From JAGVSR01 sp046074825 (GTDB lineage: Bacteria > Pseudomonadota > Alphaproteobacteria > Rhizobiales > Hyphomicrobiaceae), in contig JBJTOZ010000124.1 of NCBI GenBank assembly GCA_046074825.1, positions 1 through 6,384 on the forward strand: a DNA stretch of 6,384 nt, written 5' to 3'. A model generated the notes under the pieces. That model did not search any database and was not told the origin of the DNA. It was given only the letters and a program-made list of their open reading frames with translations. Position 1 is the stretch's first letter; every line of letters starts with the position of its first letter. Below are positions 1 to 6,384 of this stretch, in pieces. Position numbers and translations under genes: made by a program.

Positions 1-13
1 CTAAAAATAATCT

Positions 14-89
14 TGGTGGAGCCAGACGGGATCGAACCGACGACCTGAAGCTTGCAAAGCTACCGCTCTCCCAGCTGAGCTATGGCCCC
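14..89 (-). tRNA. tRNA-Ala (anticodon TGC)
   Basis: This is the alanine tRNA of the 16S-23S spacer and decodes GCN codons. Read on the minus strand, the gene starts GGGGCCA at 89 and its 3' acceptor strand TGGCTCC gives a seven-pair stem with one G-T pair. The discriminator A is at 17 and the CCA end is encoded at 14-16. The D arm, the TGC anticodon (plus 54-56) in an alternating TT-TGC-AA loop, and the TTCGATC T-loop are all intact. It lies downstream of tRNA-Ile in the same transcript, the usual order in alphaproteobacterial rRNA operons, so 23S should follow beyond the left edge. Confidence 0.98.
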
Positions 90-102
90 TGAACTCTTGA
101 TT

Positions 103-136
103 ATAATTTTATCAGTTTCTTTAAACTTAAAATTAT
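103..136 (-). other. Stem-loop between tRNA-Ile and tRNA-Ala
   Basis: A nine-base perfect inverted repeat (103-111 ATAATTTTA with 128-136 TAAAATTAT) encloses a second five-base repeat (114-118 AGTTT with 123-127 AAACT) around a four-base loop, with a two-base bulge at 112-113. It fills the middle of the 67-base spacer between the two tRNAs. In the transcript it would hold the tRNA-Ile 3' trailer and the tRNA-Ala 5' leader apart. A role in processing (RNase E or RNase III entry) is inference. The stem is almost all A-U, so it would be weak. Confidence 0.55.
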
Positions 137-156
137 TTGTATTAGAGCCCCAAAAA

Positions 157-233
157 TGGTGGGCCTGGGAAGATTTGAACTTCCGACCTCACGCTTATCA
201 AGCGCGCGCTCTAACCAACTGAGCTACAGGCCC
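157..233 (-). tRNA. tRNA-Ile (anticodon GAT)
   Basis: This is the isoleucine tRNA of the 16S-23S spacer and decodes AUC/AUU. On the minus strand it begins GGGCCTG at 233 and ends CAGGCCC, A, CCA at 157, so the acceptor stem is fully paired and the CCA is encoded (157-159). The GAT anticodon lies at plus 197-199 with a TT-GAT-AA loop. The D arm and the TTCAAAT T-loop are intact and the total is 77 bases. It sits about 154 bases after the 16S 3' end and upstream of tRNA-Ala, the standard order of a bacterial rRNA operon. Confidence 0.98.
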
Positions 234-253
234 TCATAAGCGTGCATCCATAC

Positions 254-278
254 GAAGAAAGAGAAACGAAGACGGCGG
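254..278 (-). other. 16S processing stem, 3' strand
   Basis: This segment is complementary in the precursor RNA to 2051-2075, on the other side of 16S. There are 15 consecutive pairs (254-268 with 2061-2075), one C-U mismatch, two pairs, one G-U pair and six more pairs (273-278 with 2051-2056). Such a long stem closing the 16S precursor is the known RNase III substrate in bacterial rRNA operons. The pairing is read directly from the sequence; cleavage is inferred from that family of structures. Confidence 0.85.
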
Positions 279-334
279 TATCCTGCCAGTTTAAAATATG
301 ATACCCTGTGAAACAGAGGATCATTTGTTCTATT

Positions 335-1870
<1,536 letters not shown>

Positions 1871-1893
1871 TAAAGTTTGATTTCTGGTTTTAA

Positions 1894-1911
1894 CTTGGAG
1901 TTTTCTCCAAG
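1894..1911 (-). other. Leader hairpin next to the 16S 5' end
   Basis: CTTGGAG (1894-1900) and CTCCAAG (1905-1911) form a perfect seven-pair stem with a four-base loop, which is AAAA in the RNA. It ends about 23 bases before the mature 16S 5' end. Hairpins here are expected in 16S precursors and may position the 5' maturation nucleases; that role is inference. Confidence 0.55.
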
Positions 1912-1941
1912 AATATTCTGCGTAACGGGCACCTTCACACA

Positions 1942-1978
1942 AAAAATTAGGATTTACGTTTAGTAAAGACTAATTTTT
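1942..1978 (-). other. Compound leader hairpin
   Basis: An outer nine-pair stem (1942-1950 AAAAATTAG with 1970-1978 CTAATTTTT), a symmetric two-by-two internal loop (1951-1952 and 1968-1969) and an inner five-pair stem (1953-1957 with 1963-1967) surround a five-base loop. The RNA 3' arm ends in a run of U, giving an outline like a weak intrinsic terminator inside the leader. An antitermination complex assembled at boxA would be expected to read through it. Confidence 0.5.
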
Positions 1979-2017
1979 GGTGATGGCTTGAAACGCAGAT
2001 ATCGCCAGAGTTCTATT

Positions 2018-2040
2018 GGATTTAATCAAAGATTAAATCC
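2018..2040 (-). other. Ten-pair leader hairpin
   Basis: GGATTTAATC (2018-2027) and GATTAAATCC (2031-2040) form a perfect ten-pair stem with a three-base loop. It starts ten bases downstream, in the transcript, of the 5' strand of the 16S processing stem. A perfect inverted repeat of this length is unlikely by chance and fits a structured rRNA leader. Confidence 0.6.
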
Positions 2041-2050
2041 CGCGAGGACT

Positions 2051-2075
2051 CCGCCGCCTGCGTTTCTCTTTCTTC
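2051..2075 (-). other. 16S processing stem, 5' strand
   Basis: This is the partner of 254-278. In the precursor RNA the two segments form a stem of 24 pairs in 25 positions (one of them G-U), closing a loop that contains all of 16S. The 5' strand lies about 180 bases before the mature 16S 5' end and 8 bases after boxA. RNase III cleavage of such stems releases the 16S precursor; this is established for other bacteria and inferred here. Confidence 0.85.
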
Positions 2076-2082
2076 CATTCAG

Positions 2083-2095
2083 TTTTCAAAGAGCA
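2083..2095 (-). promoter_or_regulatory. rRNA boxA antitermination site
   Basis: Read on the minus strand, 2095 to 2083 is TGCTCTTTGAAAA, which matches the conserved bacterial rRNA boxA core TGCTCTTT. BoxA RNA is bound by NusB with NusE (ribosomal protein S10), which lets RNA polymerase resist termination through the rRNA genes. Its place in the leader, upstream of the 16S processing stem, is the canonical one. Confidence 0.8.
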
Positions 2096-2182
2096 CCTTC
2101 CTTAAAATATTATCAGAGACAAGAAAAATCCGCAGGGCATGCACCCAGCAGAAATAAGTTATTGTCTCTAAATATCTTAAAG

Positions 2183-2208
2183 AAAAAAAGCAAAGAAGTA
2201 ACTTTGCT
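2183..2208 (-). terminator. Terminator-like hairpin in the early rRNA leader
   Basis: On the minus strand AGCAAAG (2208-2202) and CTTTGCT (2195-2189) form a perfect seven-pair stem with a six-base loop, followed at once by six more T (2188-2183). This is the form of an intrinsic terminator. It lies about 75 bases downstream of the outer rRNA promoter and starts at the predicted start site of the inner one. It may attenuate the outer promoter, be a relic of a lost gene's terminator, or be a pause site. It contains few G-C pairs, so its strength is uncertain. Confidence 0.5.
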
Positions 2209-2214
2209 CAATTC

Positions 2215-2243
2215 ACTAAATCGCAATGGCATCCTTCTGTCAA
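2215..2243 (-). promoter_or_regulatory. Predicted inner rRNA promoter (P2)
   Basis: On the minus strand a perfect -35 TTGACA (2243-2238) is followed by a 17-base spacer and a -10-like TTTAGT (2220-2215, four of six matches). Transcription would begin near 2208, about 113 bases before boxA. The spacing is ideal for the housekeeping sigma factor, but the -10 is modest and AT-rich DNA yields chance matches. Confidence 0.45.
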
Positions 2244-2288
2244 TATGTAGATTAACAAAAAAATGAATGCATTCTTAAAGGTTAACTT

Positions 2289-2317
2289 TTTATAAGGTCT
2301 TCAATACTTCCTCTCAA
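2289..2317 (-). promoter_or_regulatory. Predicted outer rRNA promoter (P1)
   Basis: On the minus strand TTGAGA (2317-2312, five of six to the -35 consensus) is followed by a 17-base spacer and TATAAA (2294-2289, five of six to the -10 consensus). The start would be near 2282, about 187 bases before boxA. AT-rich DNA and an inverted repeat lie directly upstream. With the inner site it would give the tandem arrangement known from other rRNA operons. Confidence 0.55.
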
Positions 2318-2323
2318 CATTAG

Positions 2324-2342
2324 ATCTCGATTATTTCGAGAT
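2324..2342. promoter_or_regulatory. Inverted repeat upstream of P1
   Basis: ATCTCGA (2324-2330) and TCGAGAT (2336-2342) form a perfect dyad with a five-base centre. The centre lies near -51 relative to the predicted P1 start, just upstream of the -35 box, where activators or UP-element contacts act at rRNA promoters. It could be a protein-binding operator. It has no T tract, so it is not a terminator. The binding protein is unknown. Confidence 0.35.
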
Positions 2343-2607
2343 ATTTTAAATTTTCTTTAACAAATTCCGTAAATTTCAAAGAATTATTAAACTATCCTAC
2401 ATGTTGAGCCATTTTGGAAAAAATTCTTTTACGATCCAAAAAAAAGTTTGACGCCATAAAACAGCCAGAGAAATTTAGTTGGATGTATTAACGTTTGATC
2501 AAATTCGGAGAGACTTTACGTGGATCGGAACAAAAACACGAAAATGTATTTAATTCTCGCGTCTCTAATATTTTAAAGCTTTCCATGCACATGGAGCAAA
2601 GAACTTC
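2343..2607. other. AT-rich intergenic region without a gene
   Basis: Together with the promoter zone to its left, this separates the divergent rRNA operon and the M23 gene. I see no coding sequence or RNA gene. It has several A and T tracts and one loose inverted repeat (2412-2418 with 2435-2441, 16-base loop). The plus-strand promoter of the M23 gene should lie here. TTGACG at plus 2449-2454 is a possible -35, but no good -10 follows at 16-18 bases, so I do not call it. Confidence 0.6.
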
Positions 2608-4662
2608 GTGCATAATTATCGCAAATATCAAATAAACTCTTTACCCTTGTATGTCCGTCATTCCTCTCGTTTGAGAGGAAAACGTATAGGCGTTTTGCCC
2701 CATCTATATCGTGGAGCGAAGCTCCGTCATCACGACAATCACGTTTTTGAAGCGGATCACGTGGATTCACATTTGCAGGGGCGATTTCGTTGGTTTCTAA
2801 GCACTTGTCTTGCCGCAGCAGTCGGTAGTGTTGCTATAGTTGTCATAATTTATGGTTCTTCTGACACCATTGAAAGCTCTCAAATTCTTATGCCAGCGCT
2901 TGAAAAGATCCATAAAAATAAATCGTTCGCCGCCATACCAGAGCCTCATAAAACAGAAGACGGCCTGAAGTGGGCTATTGCAAAAACTGATAGGCTGCAG
3001 GAAACAATTGGCACAACATCTACACGATTTATCATTCATGAGACATTAAAACAAAGACGAAAGGGGCGCGATTATATTTATGCAAAACCCTATGTTCGCA
3101 TAATATCAAAATTAGCTTCTGTCCCCGATAACTTACAAGAAAACATACCGCCTTTTAATCCTCTAAAGCTTTATGTTGAAAGCAAACCTGTTACGAGTAA
3201 TCTTGATGACAAACAGGAAACTCTACGAACAGACATCTCCATTCGAATACTAGAGCTTCTTGGTGCGCTTTTACCAATTGATGATGAGCAGGAACTCAAT
3301 AGCCAAGAAATTAACGACATAGTCCAACGCACCAAAAGAGATAATTTTAACAATACTAACTTTGTTGATGTTGCTTCATCTTCAATGTTACAAAACAACA
3401 ACAAAGCTGACATAGCTCCTGATACTAATGTCGATCTCCTTTATGGCTCAGCGCCTAATCAAAGTATTTTGGTGAAAACGAGTGAAGATAGTTTAAATTT
3501 ACCAGATGATTTTGAAAACCAACAGGTTCGCGTTATCAAAGTCAGTGCTAACGACACTCTTTCAAAAATTCTCTCCTCTACAGGAGCGGACGCTTGGCTT
3601 ATAAAAGATATGTTAGAGCCCGCAAAGACAGTATTTCCGGAAGCTGCCTTGGCCCCAGGACAAGAAGTTCATATTACGCTTGTTCCTTCACTTGATGATA
3701 ATAACAAGATGGAGCCTGTTAGTTTTTCTATATTTGGCGATGGGCACGAACATTTGATTACAGTTAGCCGCAGCGCGGGAGGTGAATTTACTGCAAGCGG
3801 TAAAATCCCCCAGACTGGAGAAACTGTTCACCTCAATGTAAATGGCAGCGCAAGCTCTTCTTCAAATCTATATTCCAGTCTTTTCTATTCAGCTTTAAAC
3901 CAGAATATCTCCGGAGAGACCATCCAACAAATTCTTAAAATACACGCATCTGAGACCGATTTCCGTCGCCGCCTGAGTGTCGATGATACAGCAGAATATT
4001 TCTTCGATTTAAAACAAGAAAATGGAACTGAAGGTCCCCCAGGAGATTTAATTTATACCTCTCTGAGGTCAGGCGGAGAAACATCAACCTATTATCGTTT
4101 CAGATCTTCTGATGGAATAATAGACTTCTATGACAAAGATGGAAACAATTCACGTAAGTTTCTTCTCAGAAAGCCAGTAAGAGGGGAAGATTCTAGACTG
4201 ACCTCAGGATTCGGCATACGCTTACATCCCTTGCTGGGTGTGCGCAAAATGCACACAGGGGTTGATTGGTCCGCTCCTCCTGGAACTCCCATTCTAGCAG
4301 CTGGAAGCGGAACAATCGAAGAGGCTGGCCGCAAAGGTTATAATGGTAATTATGTTCGCATACGACATGCAAACGGCTATCAAACTGCTTATAGTCACAT
4401 GTCTGAATTTGCTCCAGGTGTCCGAACAGGCATTAAAGTAAAACAAGGTCAAATCATTGGATATGTTGGAACAACTGGCCTATCATCCGGACCTCATCTT
4501 CACTACGAAGTTCTTATAAATACGCGATTTGTTGATCCTCTTTCAATTCAAGTCCCTCGTGAGAGACGCCTTGTCGGCAAGGACCTCGAAGAGTTTCAGA
4601 AAGAACGCAGACATATTGAGGATATTATGCGTCTCACACCAGTAATGACAGCGAGCCGCTGA
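2608..4662 (+). CDS. Membrane-anchored M23 (LytM-type) peptidoglycan metalloendopeptidase
   Basis: A 684-residue zinc peptidase predicted to cut peptide cross-links in peptidoglycan from the periplasmic side of the inner membrane. Residues 1-60 are a basic cytoplasmic tail; about 62-83 is a single membrane helix. Residues 85-300 are a low-similarity, Asn/Ser-containing periplasmic stretch. About 305-360 looks like a LysM/OapA-type domain (ANDTLSKIL...LAPGQEVHI), and 417-524 resembles the second domain of MepM/Csd3 proteins. The catalytic M23 domain spans about 530-645. Zinc ligands are H549 and D553 (HxxxD) and H632; catalytic histidines are H597 and H630 (HLH motif), so it should be active. 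E. coli MepM is only about 440 residues; the excess is N-terminal. The start is GTG with GGAG at 2593-2596 upstream. No in-frame ATG precedes the membrane helix, and the frame is closed by TAA at 2566, so GTG is favoured. The substrate bond is inferred from the family. Confidence 0.92.
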   Translation: MHNYRKYQINSLPLYVRHSSRLRGKRIGVLPHLYRGAKLRHHDNHVFEADHVDSHLQGRFRWFLSTCLAAAVGSVAIVVIIYGSSDTIESSQILMPALEKIHKNKSFAAIPEPHKTEDGLKWAIAKTDRLQETIGTTSTRFIIHETLKQRRKGRDYIYAKPYVRIISKLASVPDNLQENIPPFNPLKLYVESKPVTSNLDDKQETLRTDISIRILELLGALLPIDDEQELNSQEINDIVQRTKRDNFNNTNFVDVASSSMLQNNNKADIAPDTNVDLLYGSAPNQSILVKTSEDSLNLPDDFENQQVRVIKVSANDTLSKILSSTGADAWLIKDMLEPAKTVFPEAALAPGQEVHITLVPSLDDNNKMEPVSFSIFGDGHEHLITVSRSAGGEFTASGKIPQTGETVHLNVNGSASSSSNLYSSLFYSALNQNISGETIQQILKIHASETDFRRRLSVDDTAEYFFDLKQENGTEGPPGDLIYTSLRSGGETSTYYRFRSSDGIIDFYDKDGNNSRKFLLRKPVRGEDSRLTSGFGIRLHPLLGVRKMHTGVDWSAPPGTPILAAGSGTIEEAGRKGYNGNYVRIRHANGYQTAYSHMSEFAPGVRTGIKVKQGQIIGYVGTTGLSSGPHLHYEVLINTRFVDPLSIQVPRERRLVGKDLEEFQKERRHIEDIMRLTPVMTASR

Positions 4663-4688
4663 AAATTGGGGGATGTGGCTTTTTTTTT
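4654..4688 (+). terminator. Intrinsic terminator overlapping the M23 stop codon
   Basis: AGCCGC (4654-4659) pairs with GTGGCT (4675-4680) in a six-pair stem with one G-U, and a run of nine T (4680-4688) follows directly. The left arm is the last two sense codons and the TGA stop begins the 15-base loop. A competing hairpin, GTGGCTTTT (4675-4683) with AAAAGCTAC (4689-4697), uses the T run as loop. It should end transcription of the M23 gene before it reaches convergent clpB. Confidence 0.6.
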
Positions 4689-4818
4689 AAAAGCTACGCC
4701 TGATAATTCTAAAATAAATCATTATTGGGGCTAAATTCGAAACGTGAATTACGTAAGCATTGATATTGATGTTTTGCTGGGTTTTATGGGCAAAATATAT
4801 ATCTTACCTACTTTTTTA

Positions 4819-4833
4819 GGCAAATTATTTGCC
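4819..4833. repeat. Palindrome just downstream of clpB
   Basis: GGCAAA (4819-4824) and TTTGCC (4828-4833) form a perfect six-pair hairpin with a three-base loop, four bases after the clpB stop codon. In the clpB transcript no U run follows (the next bases are UAAAAAAG), so it is not a canonical terminator. It may protect the mRNA 3' end. A second copy of GGGCAAA at 4788-4794 could compete for the TTTGCCC arm. Confidence 0.4.
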
Positions 4834-4837
4834 CTTT

Positions 4838-6384
4838 CTAAGCTGCAATTTTAACTGGCCAACCATTGATAGTTATTTCCCCATCACGGACTGAAACTTT
4901 TACTCTGTCTCCATCTTTAACACCGCCAGCCAGAATTTGCTCCGCTAGAGGGTCCTGCACTTGCTTCTGAATTACGCGCTTTAAAGGACGTGCCCCATAG
5001 GTTGGGTCATATCCCCTATTAGCAAGCCAAGTGCGTGCTTGCTCATCAAGTACGATAGTTACCTTGCGATCCGACAATAGGCTTTGTAAGCGCGCCATTT
5101 GAATATCAACTATCTGAGCCATGTCAGCTCGTTGCAATCGATGAAAGAGAATAATTTCATCTAATCGATTGAGAAACTCGGGTCTAAAATGATTTTGCAC
5201 ATCTCTCATGACTTCATCTCTGACACCCTCAGTATCTTCGCCCTCCTTCTGGGCCACTAAAAACTGAGAACCTAAATTGGACGTCAGCACGATGAGAGTA
5301 TTCTTAAAGTCTACAGTTCGACCCTGTCCATCTGTAAGTCGACCATCATCAAGAACTTGAAGCAGAACATTAAATACGTCAGGATGCGCCTTTTCTATCT
5401 CATCAAAAAGTACAACTTGATAAGGGCGTCTTCGGATCGCCTCCGTTAGAAGACCACCCTCTTCATACCCTACATAACCTGGCGGGGCACCAATAAGTCT
5501 AGCCACAGAGTGCTTTTCCATGAACTCAGACATATCTATACGAACCAGGGAGCTATCATCATCAAAAAGGAAGCCTGCGAGAGCTTTCGTAAGTTCTGTT
5601 TTCCCTACACCTGTCGGCCCTAGAAACATAAAGGAACCAATCGGCCTATTAGGATCTTGGAGTCCAGCGCGTGCGCGACGTACAGCGGTTGAGACGGCTA
5701 CAATTGCTTCTTTTTGACTTACAACGCGCTTCGCAATAGCTTCCTCCATTTTGAGGAGTTTATCCCGTTCACCCTCAAGCATCTTATCAACTGGAACTCC
5801 TGTCCAGCGCGAAACAACAGAAGCAATTTGATCTGGTGTTACAGCTTCTTCGACCATCGCACCATGAAGGTTACTAGTCTCCATCGAGAACAGTTTTTTT
5901 TCTAAATCTGGAATAATACCATACGCAAGCTCACCAGCACGCGTGAGATTTCCCTTCCGCCGAGCCACCTCGAGTTCGTTTCGAGCGTGATCTAATTCTT
6001 CTTTTAGTTTTTGAGCTGAGCCCAACTTTTGCTTCTCTGCCTCCCACCTGGAAGTCATAGATTTCGACTTTTCACCTAGTTCGGCAATAGACTTTTCTAA
6101 TTTAGAGAGACGATCTTTAGAAGCAGCATCCGTTTCCTTTTTCAAAGCCTCACGCTCAATCATGAGCTGCATTAGGTCACGATCAATTGCATCCAATTCT
6201 TCAGGTTTACTATCAACCTCCATACGCAATCGAGAGGCAGCCTCGTCCATCAAATCTATTGCTTTATCCGGCAAAAAACGATCTGTTATGTAACGATTAG
6301 ATAAAGTTGCCGCAGATACTAATGCGCTGTCTGTGATGCGAACTCCATGATGTATTTCGTATTTCTCTTTAAGACCTCTTAGAA
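4838..6384 (-). CDS. clpB: ATP-dependent chaperone ClpB, C-terminal 514 residues (cut by window edge)
   Basis: ClpB is a hexameric AAA+ disaggregase that, with DnaK, threads aggregated proteins through its central pore in the cytoplasm. The window holds residues matching about 351 to the end of E. coli ClpB; the frame is open to the right edge, where it begins LRGLKEKYEIHHGVRITDSA. In-window numbering: the end of the first ATPase domain (1-60), the coiled-coil middle domain that marks ClpB and distinguishes it from ClpA/ClpC (about 60-170), then the second ATPase domain with Walker A GPTGVGKT (255-262), pore-loop Tyr303 in GYVGYEEGG, Walker B VVLFDE with Glu328, sensor-1 Asn in TSNLG, arginine finger Arg406 (FLNRLDE) and sensor-2 Arg465 (GARP). 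These lie at constant offset from the E. coli positions, so there is no large indel here. TTG at 6272-6274 is an internal Leu, not a start. The stop is TAG at 4838-4840. The promoter, often heat-shock controlled, lies outside the window. Confidence 0.97.
   Translation of the reverse strand, partial: LRGLKEKYEIHHGVRITDSALVSAATLSNRYITDRFLPDKAIDLMDEAASRLRMEVDSKPEELDAIDRDLMQLMIEREALKKETDAASKDRLSKLEKSIAELGEKSKSMTSRWEAEKQKLGSAQKLKEELDHARNELEVARRKGNLTRAGELAYGIIPDLEKKLFSMETSNLHGAMVEEAVTPDQIASVVSRWTGVPVDKMLEGERDKLLKMEEAIAKRVVSQKEAIVAVSTAVRRARAGLQDPNRPIGSFMFLGPTGVGKTELTKALAGFLFDDDSSLVRIDMSEFMEKHSVARLIGAPPGYVGYEEGGLLTEAIRRRPYQVVLFDEIEKAHPDVFNVLLQVLDDGRLTDGQGRTVDFKNTLIVLTSNLGSQFLVAQKEGEDTEGVRDEVMRDVQNHFRPEFLNRLDEIILFHRLQRADMAQIVDIQMARLQSLLSDRKVTIVLDEQARTWLANRGYDPTYGARPLKRVIQKQVQDPLAEQILAGGVKDGDRVKVSVRDGEITINGWPVKIAA

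Larger units (their letters stand above)
1873..2282 (-). other. rRNA operon leader region
   Basis: This 410-base stretch without a protein gene is the transcribed leader between the outer predicted promoter (start near 2282) and mature 16S. Read in the direction of transcription it holds a terminator-like hairpin (2208-2183), boxA (2095-2083), the 5' strand of the 16S processing stem (2075-2051), a perfect ten-pair hairpin (2040-2018), a compound hairpin (1978-1942) and a seven-pair hairpin (1911-1894). An open frame at 1988-2266 falls across these elements, lacks a ribosome site and resembles no family I know, so I do not call it a gene. Confidence 0.75.

Noticed and set aside
1988..2266. 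92-residue plus-strand open frame
   Set aside because: It overlaps boxA, the processing stem, hairpins and a predicted promoter of the opposite-strand rRNA operon. It has no clear ribosome site and no recognisable domain.
2351..2363. boxA-like TTTTCTTTAACAA on the plus strand
   Set aside because: It resembles boxA but points away from the rRNA genes, towards a single protein gene, in very AT-rich DNA. The minus-strand site at 2083-2095 is the better fit.
2412..2441. Inverted repeat TTTTGGA...TCCAAAA with a 16-base loop
   Set aside because: The long loop, AT-rich arms and lack of a following T run on either strand make it likely to be chance.
2573..3413. Minus-strand open frames at 2573-2770, 2797-3039 and 3171-3413
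   Set aside because: They are antisense to the M23 peptidase gene. Their sequences look like antisense translations, with no domain or ribosome site.
4128..4334. 68-residue minus-strand open frame
   Set aside because: It is antisense to the conserved M23 catalytic domain and has no independent support.
5520..5905. Plus-strand open frames at 5520-5717 and 5714-5905
   Set aside because: They are antisense to the clpB second ATPase domain and middle domain, which are clearly the real coding content.
6272..6274. Possible clpB start at TTG
   Set aside because: The reading frame continues upstream to the window edge with conserved ClpB sequence (ITDSALVSAATLSNRYITDR), so this is an internal leucine.

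Overview
The window reads as a piece of an alphaproteobacterial chromosome. The 16S rRNA gene carries the alphaproteobacterial form of the 690 region (at plus 1223-1240, the complement of GTGAAATTCGTAGATATT) and has the short length typical of that class. The spacer holds tRNA-Ile(GAT) followed by tRNA-Ala(TGC). The partial ClpB also looks alphaproteobacterial. Non-coding DNA is strongly AT-rich and the protein genes lean towards A/T, which would suit a low-GC, possibly host-associated member of the Rhodospirillales. That placement is from memory of family sequences and is untested.

Layout. Positions 1-2317 hold the first part of a ribosomal RNA operon, transcribed right to left. It consists of two promoter-like sites (2289-2317 and 2215-2243), a structured leader with a boxA antitermination site (2083-2095), 16S rRNA (about 388-1870), tRNA-Ile (157-233) and tRNA-Ala (14-89). 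The 23S and 5S genes would lie beyond the left edge. The two flanks of 16S (2051-2075 and 254-278) are complementary and form the expected RNase III processing stem. Positions 2318-2607 hold no recognisable gene. On the plus strand, 2608-4662 encodes a membrane-anchored M23 (LytM-type) peptidoglycan endopeptidase, with an intrinsic terminator overlapping its stop codon. After a 175-base convergent spacer, clpB runs on the minus strand from 6384 (cut by the right edge) to 4838.

How they relate. The three units are independent: stable RNA synthesis, cell wall remodelling and protein disaggregation. The M23 gene is divergent from the rRNA operon and convergent with clpB, so no shared operon is implied. 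I do not see a previously undescribed system here. The most interesting material is non-coding: the dense RNA structure around 16S, a dyad just upstream of the first rRNA promoter, and a terminator-like hairpin at the start of the rRNA transcript.
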